Assembly (NCBI GenBank): GCA_963691705.1 | Contig: OY829546.1 | Span: forward strand, 72,001-136,000 | Direction of reading: 5' to 3' | From: Viola odorata | Taxonomy: Eukaryota > Streptophyta > Magnoliopsida > Malpighiales > Violaceae | DNA: 64,000 bases | Shown: positions 56,458 to 64,000 of the stretch, piece by piece | How positions within the stretch are numbered: position 1 is the first letter of the stretch | Layout: the number at the start of each line of letters is the position of its first letter | Notes under the pieces: generated by a model | Told to the model about the DNA's origin: nothing | Databases searched by the model: none | What the model saw: the letters and a program-made list of their open reading frames with translations, nothing else | Translations under genes and position numbers: made by a program

Positions 56458-56665
56458 ATCCAAGAATTGCAAACGATACATATATTGCAAACGATACATA
56501 TATTGCAAACGATACATATATTGCAAACGATACATATATTGCCAACGATACATATATCGCCACCAAGGCATATATCGTTATTGAGGCATATATCGCTATT
56601 GATGCATATATCGCTATTGATGCATATATCGTTATTGATGCATATATCGTCATCAAGGCATATAT
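56458..56665 (+). repeat. 18-base minisatellite, about 11 units
   Basis: First, about four units of ATTGCAAACGATACATAT; then about six units of ATATCG(C/T)TATTGATGCAT type, same period. Both strands stay open across it, giving hexapeptide repeats (TIHILQ and LLMHIS on plus). The two unit types resemble each other as partial inverted forms. Confidence 0.9.
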
Positions 56666-57105
56666 ACATTGTCATCACATAAAGACCATGCTGGTCATGC
56701 TGATCAGACAGACTGCAAAATTACAAAGTCCGCTCCAAAACGGCAAAGATACAAGGTCCGTTGCAAGCGGCAAATTTTCAAAGACATCTTCTGCCTTATC
56801 AATCGGCAATATTGTCAAAACGGCCCAGTGCCAAATCGACAAAGAGGCCAAGTCAAAATGGTTGCAAACCTCAAAACGGCCATAACAGAACGGCAAGCGC
56901 CCGATTCCGCTAAACAAAAAGAGATAAGTTCAATTTCAATTGTTCTATCTTTGTTTTTATTTTTCTGGAGTATGATGTATATATAACAGAAATCATTAAA
57001 CAGTAGCAATTACTAAAAATTGCAAAATTATATATATATTCCGAATGATAAATTGTTCATTACAAAATGAGCCAAAACGGCATTAACCAAAACATTGCTA
57101 GATGT

Positions 57106-59466
57106 TCATACTAACGGCCCAGATCCAGAAGCGGCGTTAGGGCCAACAGGAATATCATCATCATCTTCGTCTACATCTGAATCGGAGAAAGGTTCATACT
57201 CCTTAGCTTCAGCAATCCTTTCTCCAGCAGCAACATATCGCGAGAGATTGTCCGGGTGGAAATTCTTCTCGCCATAATAGGAGACATAGCTCTCCAACAT
57301 GATGTTCTTCATCCTCTCTCTCCACCAACCGATCTTCTCAGGAACTTTCAGCAGCTCTGCTTCCTTAACGGCAATGTCATTTCTGGCAGCTTGCAAATCG
57401 GATCGGGCTGCGCTAAGTTCCTCAGTTAGCTTGGCAACGGAATCGGCGAGAGAAGCTTTATCTCCCGAGAGCAAGGCGACGGAATCGGATAGAGCAGTTT
57501 TCTCCTCTAGCAGCTCACCGTTTCTCCTCTGCTCATCCCTGACCATGGCAGAGAGACCATCTCGTTCTTTTAGGCTGTCAACCAGTCTGCTTCGAGCATC
57601 CATAACAGCTTTTTTGTCCGTCTCATGAGAGGCCTTCAAAGTCTCATTCTCTTTCTGAAGGGAAGCGACTTCAGCGGTTGATTGCCGAAGTGCCTCTCTG
57701 CCCTTTTTAAGCTTTAACTCAACGGCCTCAGCTGCATAACGGGTAGCGCACAAGCCGCTGTAGAAAACACTTTGCATGTGGGAGAAATGACAACTCAATT
57801 CCAAACGATGATAATGTTTCCTGTCGGCATCGTTGGCAAACATCTCACCAATCAGTTGACCGGTCCTATAATCTTTGCTGCCAGGACTCTTCAATCCGAG
57901 AGATCGGCGGCAGCTTTCTCCAAAATTGTTTAAGCTAACCGTGTGAGTAATCTCCCCGTCAGGACAATGACTTGAGAGATAACCTCTATGAACGGAAGGA
58001 GGAGCGACTGCATGATCATCAGAAGTAAACGACTCAGGCAAAGGTGGACCGGCAACCCAGTGCAGTTTAATCGGCATCGGCGATGAAGGGCCAGGCCGAA
58101 CTGGATCAGGAATGCTCTCGGAAGTGACCGATGTGCCCGCGAAAACGGGAGAGTGATGCTGTAACGGCGTCTCCAAAGGGGGAGCCGAAGCCCCTGAGCC
58201 ATCAGTGCAAGCAGGAAAAGGAATGTTTGGAGCAGGCCTTGAAACGGTTTCAGCCGTTTCGATATTCTCTGGTTCGGAAACGGCGGATGCCCGTTGTGCT
58301 TCATTGGCAGCCCGTTTTGCTTCAGCTTTCCTTCTCTTTCTGAGAATTCTTCTGGCAGCTTTCAGGACTTGGGGATCAGGATCTGCCAGATCGGAGGTCT
58401 CAACCGTCTTGCTGACCCGTCGCCGTTTGATGATAAGAGGGGAATCTTCTTCTTCTTCTTCTTCTTCAAAGGAAAAATTCACCGTTGTGTCTGGTATAGC
58501 CGATCGCTCACCTCTCTCCTCAGCGGCCTCTTCGGCCACCATTCCCTCATCAATCGGCTCATTGACCAGGGGACCTTCATCCTCAGTTCGGTCTTCAGCC
58601 GATTCATCATCAGTCTGCATTCTGTCTTCGGCAGGAGCTTTGGCCTTAGCAGAAATCAGCCGAATGGAAGAAATGGAAGCAGAAACAACCTTCTTAGCTT
58701 TCTTAGCCTTCCCTGCAAAACGGAATTTGTGTAAGAATACAACAAGGACAAAGCGGAATATGGCTGGAGTTAGTAAAAGCTCACCAAGAACGCAATCAGA
58801 CAACGGCACGCCGATTGCCAGGTACCGTGTGTGGAACGGCGTGTTAACCGACAGCAACAGGTCAACTTGGGATTGAAGAGTCTCACCAAGGTTATCTGGC
58901 TTGAGCCAGTGTCTCTCATTCATTTCCCGATTGAACCCAGAAGTCCATTCGGCCGAAGAAGATGATGACACCAAAAAGAAACGTTCTTTCCAATCCTTGA
59001 CAGAAGAGTCATACCTTTGGAAGATCTCGTTAAAATGAGAATCCCGACGGGGGCGAATCATCATCAAGCTCCCACGGTTTGTCAGATTGAAGAAAAACTT
59101 AAAAAGGGTCAGCGAAGGCGATTTGATCCCATTCAACTCGCAGACCTTAAGGAAAGCATAAATGCCAGCCCAGGAATTCGGAGTAATCTGGGCTGGGTTC
59201 AGCAGATGCTGGGTCAACAAAGCTTTGACCATAGAATCAAGGGGAAGCTTAAAACCAAAATCAAACATCCTTGAGTATAAAACCCTAGTGTTATCTTCAA
59301 AGCTACTGTTTAACCTAGCATCGGGAGAAGCAACAATGGCAGAATACTCATCAGTCAGCTCAATTTCTAAAGCCTCCATCTCAGCATACAACTTGTCTTC
59401 ACTATCTAACTTAGTGGGAGTTCTATCAATGATCTCATCAGTAACAAGAGGGCGTTTGGGTGCCAT
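57106..59466 (-). CDS. Antisense ORF, putative gypsy-type transposon protein (PF04195-like)
   Basis: Open for 786 codons from ATG 59466. Residues about 75-180 resemble the plant 'putative gypsy type transposon' domain: LLNPAQITPNSWAGIYAFL, LFKFFFNL and the VKDWKERFFLV block. A Glu/Lys/Ser-rich, nuclear-signal-like middle (about 270-420) follows, then a long coiled coil (about 590-720) and an acidic C-terminus (DVDEDDDD). A 72-base intron is likely inside it at 58784-58713: donor GTGAGC, branch site TACTAAC, acceptor TTTTGCAG. Its length is a multiple of three with no stop, so the frame survives unspliced. The function of this protein class is unknown. That it is intact while lying antisense in a gag-only element suggests selection or very recent insertion. 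Confidence 0.7.
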   Translation of the reverse strand: MAPKRPLVTDEIIDRTPTKLDSEDKLYAEMEALEIELTDEYSAIVASPDARLNSSFEDNTRVLYSRMFDFGFKLPLDSMVKALLTQHLLNPAQITPNSWAGIYAFLKVCELNGIKSPSLTLFKFFFNLTNRGSLMMIRPRRDSHFNEIFQRYDSSVKDWKERFFLVSSSSSAEWTSGFNREMNERHWLKPDNLGETLQSQVDLLLSVNTPFHTRYLAIGVPLSDCVLGELLLTPAIFRFVLVVFLHKFRFAGKAKKAKKVVSASISSIRLISAKAKAPAEDRMQTDDESAEDRTEDEGPLVNEPIDEGMVAEEAAEERGERSAIPDTTVNFSFEEEEEEEDSPLIIKRRRVSKTVETSDLADPDPQVLKAARRILRKRRKAEAKRAANEAQRASAVSEPENIETAETVSRPAPNIPFPACTDGSGASAPPLETPLQHHSPVFAGTSVTSESIPDPVRPGPSSPMPIKLHWVAGPPLPESFTSDDHAVAPPSVHRGYLSSHCPDGEITHTVSLNNFGESCRRSLGLKSPGSKDYRTGQLIGEMFANDADRKHYHRLELSCHFSHMQSVFYSGLCATRYAAEAVELKLKKGREALRQSTAEVASLQKENETLKASHETDKKAVMDARSRLVDSLKERDGLSAMVRDEQRRNGELLEEKTALSDSVALLSGDKASLADSVAKLTEELSAARSDLQAARNDIAVKEAELLKVPEKIGWWRERMKNIMLESYVSYYGEKNFHPDNLSRYVAAGERIAEAKEYEPFSDSDVDEDDDDIPVGPNAASGSGPLV

Positions 59467-60092
59467 TCCTAAATCTCAAGCGATAAATCGAAGAGGGAAA
59501 AGGAGTGGGTAAATACCTAAAAATGCAGAGATCTTGAAGAACGGAACCCAGAAGTGCGGGAGGAAGTTGCAGAAATGAGAGAGAAAATGAGAGAAAATTT
59601 GTGAGGAAGGAGAAAGTGAGAGCGGCGTTGAGAAAGAAAATGAGTTAGGGTTTCCAAGAGAAACCACTTTTGAAAGGAGAAAACTCTTCAACTCGCATCC
59701 GTTCCAGCGAAACGATGACAAGTGGCAGGACCGATGGTGATCAGACTGTCACACGTCACTAAAGCTACAGAGCATTAAATGAGAAAACGGTGCATGCGTT
59801 TCTGACAAATTTTGAATTTCGAAATTCAAACCTTGTCATAGGACGAAGAGACTTTTCTCCTAGAAAGTTCAACCAGCAATCATCATTTTATGGGAAAATG
59901 CCACGTCAATAGGTATGCATTTAAATGCATTAATCCTTCTTTATTGACATTTATTATTTATTTGCAGGATTGAGAGAAAAAACTCAATAACTGCATCGAA
60001 TTAAAACAAACGGCAGCATGCCGATTGACAAGCATCAAGCCAGAAACGGCAAGCCCTTGGTAAACACTCGGGCTCGTTTGTTGTTGGGCCTC

Positions 60093-60863
60093 TGATAATA
60101 CAAAAGTATATCACAAGGGCACAACGGACATTATACCTTCACAAAGTACCGTTGACCAGTCAAAACGGCACATGACCGGTTTGACCAAGTCAAACATATG
60201 AAACGGCATCGTGACCGATTGACCTAGTCAACGGGAATAAGTGACCAAAGGACAAGTCTAGCCCGATCGCCTCAAAACGGCACGAAGCCGATCCACTCGC
60301 TAAGCTGTGAAGAAACGGATCGACACCTCTCCAAACATTGACCAGGTCAAGGGTCTCCAAACGGCAGCATGCCGATTCCACACAACGGCAGTGTGCCGAT
60401 TTGCTATAAACGGCTTAAAGCCTGCAATAAAGGTACACTGTATGTTATTTCTATTAAATCAGTGGTCAAAGCCACACATGGGAGACAGCACTTCCTGCTC
60501 CCACTCAACCGGGAATGTTTATCCTCCCAAAGGTATGGTCTCTACTTTATGTTTATTAACTCTTACTTTTGAACCACTTTGTGGAAAAAAAGAGGAAAGG
60601 TGTCAGTAGATCTAACCACTCCAACCACTCTAGTCCTACATAAGGACTAGAGGGAAAGAGAGGAGGGACAGATCTGGAGCTCCCAAAAAAGAGACAGACA
60701 CTGTTCCGATTTACATTCTCTACATCCAAACACTGACTTTGGCATTGGAGATTCTCCGCCGGAGCAAGCCTCCGGTGGTTTTGCAGGTCGCTCAAGGGGC
60801 TCCGACCACACACTCCGGCCTGCCATTTGACGGAAAAGCCCCACCCCGCTCAAGGGATTATCA
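60093..60863 (+). repeat. 3' LTR
   Basis: 771 bases, matching the 5' LTR except for a 21-base gap (the equivalent of 54434-54454 is missing) and about three substitutions. No good polypurine tract precedes it; the bases just before are GTTTGTTGTTGGGCCTC, which is odd for an LTR element. Confidence 0.9.
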
Positions 60864-60868
60864 TTAGT

Positions 60869-61266
60869 ATTTTATTTTTTCTTTTGTATATTTGTAGGGG
60901 TGGGGTCTAATTTAAAACAATAATTACTCTAAGCACTGAATTGGGCAGTCAAACAAGGCCACATACATTCCAAAACTGTGTCTATATAAAGCTTTGCTGC
61001 CATGACACACTAGCTATAGTAATAGCTATATATAGCCAGAGACGTAGATGAGGAGAGCTTGGGCTAGTTTGGGTCATAAAAAATAATTTGTTACTAATAG
61101 ATATAGTTCTCACGTCTGAAATTGTTGAGTAAATTAGGCGCCGATCCAGCGGATTAATTACAATATTGGACGAGGCAGGTCGGTACACGACGTAGTCGTA
61201 GTAGCCAGAGAAGTAAGGGATTAAGATTATTATTATTATAAGTCTATAAGAGATCGATCCATATAT
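60869..61266 (+). promoter_or_regulatory. Promoter region of the DUF599 gene
   Basis: About 400 bases between the retrotransposon and the start codon. A TATA-like TATATAAA lies at 60982-60989, about 280 bases before the ATG. The insertion therefore separates the gene from its more distal upstream sequence. Confidence 0.45.
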
Positions 61267-62977
61267 ATGGAGTGGCGGAAATGTTATCTGGACGTGATAC
61301 TAGTCCCTCTCAGTTTTATCATCTGTATGAGCTACCATGCCTGGCTGTGGCATAAGGTTCGAACTCAACCCCTCACCACCATCATCGGAACCAACGCAAC
61401 CGGACGCCGCCATTGGGTATCAGCCATCATGAAGGTATATAATTATATATCATCTCCCATCTTTTAATTCATTCAATTCCCAATTTTTTATTCTTTAATT
61501 CTTCTGATCATATTTAAAAATTCGTATATATATACTTTTGAAAAATATATTATGGATACTAAAAACTCCTGAATATGCGATTGCCATGAAATATTGGGAA
61601 TGCACGAGTAATGCGTGTCTGTGTCGATTGAAAAAGATGTTGTTTATATTTGCTAGCTTGATTATGCATATTAGCTGTTACGCAATGACAAAAGAAACAA
61701 AATTAAGTGGAAGATGCTATTCACCTAGCTATCTCCTTAGTATAATACTCTTTCTGGTTCCTAATAAATGACTTCCTCGCATCCCAATATTCAGTAGGTA
61801 ATGCATATCGAGAAGGCCGGATGAGGTACTATTTGACCCCAAAAAAATCTGAATTTTTTTGTGAACGTACGTTAATCCTTAACGTACTTGCCAGAAAAAA
61901 TTTGGGGCAAAATTGTCTCAAATAGTGAGTCTACCCGCCGTTTTATCATACGTGCCGAAACAGTAAAAATAAATGCTAAAACGACATTTGTTTCGAACCG
62001 GAGAGAATAACATACACTATATGCATGAATATAGGGTTGGCAATATTTGGCAATCAAGATAGATAAATTCGATCCCACTAACAATAACTGGAGTATATAT
62101 ATAATTAAGGGGTTGGATGGATCAAAAAGAAAATTGCCACCAAGCACACCTGCAACAGTACTTTGAAAGGATCGGAATAGATGCGGTGGAATTTTTCTTC
62201 CAATTTGTGCAAAGGTGAATGAACAATTTAATGATTCGGAGTTGCACTGTATATGTAAATTACTAGTATACAATGAAATCCTACTTAATTTAACAAAATG
62301 ACCCTTCACTGTAGAGAATGAAAAAGACTCGGATAGCAAATAAAGAAAAGTCAGGAGTAGTATGCTTGTTAAGTTCTTTTTGCAAAACTAGCTAATTTAT
62401 GTGGTGTGGTGTATCGGTGCAGGACAACGAGAAGAAGAACATATTGGCAGTGCAGACGCTGAGGAACTTGATAATGGGATCGACGCTGATGGCGACAACC
62501 TCAATCCTCATCTCAGCAGGGTTGGCGGCCATCATAAGCAGCACATACAGCGTGAAGAAGCCTCTGAACGACGCCGTGTACGGTGCGCACGGGGAATTCA
62601 TGGTGGCGTTGAAGTACGTGACCATCCTCACCATCTTCCTCTTCTCTTTCTTCTGTCACTCACTCTCCATCATGTTCGTCAACCAGGTGAACCTTCTCAT
62701 CAACACTCCCGCCCTCTCCCCTGCCTACGTCTCCGACCTCCTCGAGAAGGGGTTCCTCCTCAACACCCTCGGCAACCGCCTCTTCTACGCTGCCATGCCT
62801 CTCCTCCTCTGGATCTTCGGCCCGGTCCTTGTCTTCCTAACCTCCGCAGCTATCGTTCCTGTCCTTTACAACTTGGACTTTGTGTTCAGTAACGCCACTA
62901 CTACTAGTGCTTCTCCTACTACGTCTACTATTCCCCCCAAATCCCAACAACTCGATAATCGTCTTCTTCATGTCTAA
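61267..62977 (+). CDS. DUF599 membrane protein
   Basis: Two exons: 61267-61434 and 62423-62977, GT-AG, phase 0; 240 residues, the usual family length. Exon 1 encodes a first membrane segment (about 9-25, VILVPLSFIICMSYHAWLWH) and the RRHWVSAIMK end. Exon 2 opens DNEKKNILAVQTLRNLIMGS, the most conserved DUF599 block, followed by three more hydrophobic spans (about 82-105, 127-148, 183-212) and a Ser/Thr/Pro-rich tail. The biochemical role of DUF599 is not known; members are plant and bacterial membrane proteins. No lesion. The 988-base intron carries MITE copy 3. Confidence 0.9.
61746..62007. mobile_element. MITE family X copy 3, in the DUF599 intron
   Basis: Ends ACTCTTTCTGGTTCCTAATAAATGAC and, inverted, TTCTCTCCGGTTCGAAACAAATGTCG. 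The centre has the same GAACGTACGTTAATCCTTAACGTAC palindrome with GGCAAAATTGTCTCAAATAGTGA beside it. More diverged TIRs than the other copies. Confidence 0.7.
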
Positions 62978-64000
62978 TAATATTCTCAAATATACATCAT
63001 CGATTAATTATATGTCCCAATTCATTAATTAGTCGTCCCACCCCATGCCTTAATAATTAACTATCTCCCTGCATTAATTAACTTGGGTTGTGTGTTTTGT
63101 GCAAATGGAACCCCAGAGGCTTGTTTTTAATTTAAAATCTTAAATAAATAAAACACATTCCAAAATATTTTTTTAGAATATTTATGTGTTGATGGGCCCG
63201 AATGACCTATATTTATAGTTTAGAAATGATATGACAAATATACTATCTCACTCACATAAATGGTCGATTCTACATCTTTTACCTTACCTCACCTCACATA
63301 ATTTAAGTGATAGAGCTTAAAAACAAGTGAAGGTAAACTATAAATATAATTATATATATAAAAGCTGTATTAAAATAGGTTCACCGAAATTGTTAAAAAA
63401 TAAACTAAATCACATAAAGAAAGTAAATAATACACCACCATACTTGGGCCAATAGCCACCATCCCGGTTATGGGCCAAAGCCCAACAATCTAGTGGCGTG
63501 GACTTACAATTGTGCGGAGTACACCACCATTAATCCAGTGAATGAATATTCCCACGAAGCCCACCTAATACAAAAACTTAGCATGGAAGCAAGCAACTAG
63601 CAAAGGCATCCCAACCAAATGGCAGAAAAGTGAAAGTGAAAGGGAGAAAAGTTAGTAAATTATTTGGGAATGAGTCATAACTTTTTGTGTTGGCCCGCAT
63701 CTTGATTGATTGCCTTTCAGATTTCACTTTACAAAGGTACACGCATTTAATTAAAAATCCTTCTCGCTAATCCTATTACTTCCTTAGTTTTTTTAAACTG
63801 TAATCTTATTTTATTTATATTAATATGTATTTAAGTGTTGTAATTAAGTATAATTAGATGTATAAATGTAAAAATTACTAACTAACAATTTAAAAATAAT
63901 AATTAAATTAACTAAATGATTTTTTATATTTTTTTTGTCCCTTAGCAAACTCTCCCTTACTTTTTTTCCATTCTACCTAATAGATTATTTTTTACATAAA
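62978..64000. other. Terminal spacer
   Basis: Probable DUF599 3' untranslated region (AATAAATAAA at about 63143-63152), then AT-rich sequence. No gene or clear repeat seen before the window ends. Confidence 0.5.

Larger units (their letters stand above)
54016..60863 (+). mobile_element. Young non-autonomous LTR retrotransposon with gag and antisense ORF
   Basis: 6.85 kb flanked by TTAGT on both sides (54011-54015, 60864-60868). LTRs of 792 and 771 bases begin TGATAATAC and end GGGATTATCA. By eye they differ by about three substitutions and one 21-base gap, implying recent insertion. Inside are a gag ORF (plus strand), non-coding sequence with minisatellites, and a long minus-strand ORF. No protease, RT, RNase H or integrase is present, so it must use another element's enzymes. 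This resembles TR-GAG/LARD-type derivatives of the Ty3/gypsy Tat lineage, which often carry extra ORFs. It lies about 400 bases upstream of the DUF599 gene. Confidence 0.9.

Noticed and set aside
57299..58876. Plus-strand open frames at 57.3-58.9 kb
   Set aside because: Ser/Ala-rich shadows of the Glu/Arg-rich antisense ORF.
62401..62892. Alternative frame over DUF599 exon 2
   Set aside because: His/Arg/Pro-rich shadow; the overlapping DUF599 frame has family motifs, membrane spans and a proper splice acceptor.

Overview
This is a piece of a plant nuclear genome, almost certainly a core eudicot. The evidence is split genes with GT-AG introns and AT-rich spacers, plant-specific families (trihelix factor, DUF3537, DUF599, AIG2-like, L-arabinokinase, a plant-type organellar peptidyl-tRNA hydrolase), Stowaway and other MITEs, and a solendovirus/cavemovirus-like endogenous pararetrovirus. 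A truncated bracelet-type cyclotide gene at 43.9-44.05 kb narrows the source to a cyclotide-bearing family. Violaceae or Rubiaceae is my guess, not a demonstration.

Layout. 1-6 kb: a DUF3537 membrane-protein pseudogene broken by two small frameshifts and a solo LTR whose U3 carries heat-shock elements, then an intact two-exon trihelix factor (minus). 6-11 kb: foldback and TIR elements, a TTA microsatellite and a Stowaway MITE. 11.4-18.6 kb: a nearly complete, circularly permuted endogenous caulimovirid (minus) with a 35S-like promoter, an AUG-less first ORF, an MP-coat ORF, RT-RNase H, a viroplasmin-like ORF and an unrecognised ORF. 19-21.5 kb: an intact ChaC-like gamma-glutamylcyclotransferase. 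22-25 kb: a Harbinger transposase relic and repeated MITE sequence. 25.5-28.2 kb: the 20S proteasome beta-1 gene (PBA1). 30.3-32.3 kb: an AIG2-like gene. 33.1-38.6 kb: an L-arabinokinase (ARA1) pseudogene (minus) whose middle third to half is missing.

39.9-41.5 kb holds a wrecked NYN-domain gene with an inverted partial copy. 43.3-44.05 kb holds the end of a Ty1/copia element whose LTR runs straight into the cyclotide coding sequence. 45.1-47.4 kb is a peptidyl-tRNA hydrolase (minus) with a frameshift in its presumed transit peptide and a poly(A)-type retroinsertion across its last codons. 48.8-54 kb is gene-free. 54.0-60.9 kb is a young, complete non-autonomous LTR retrotransposon with identical target-site duplications, a sense gag and a long antisense ORF containing a recognisable intron. 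61.3-63.0 kb is an intact two-exon DUF599 membrane-protein gene; the rest is spacer.

There are no operons. The intact host genes (trihelix, GGCT, PBA1, AIG2-like, DUF599, and probably PTH) have unrelated housekeeping or regulatory roles, apart from two members of the gamma-glutamylcyclotransferase-like fold lying either side of PBA1. The most unusual features are the cyclotide remnant, the structured endogenous virus, the heat-shock-type LTR, the retrotransposon with its hairpin-like CGGCA/TGCCG motif and spliced antisense ORF, and the three host pseudogenes whose lesions can be placed to the base. All calls were made by eye from sequence and remembered family patterns; no database search was run.
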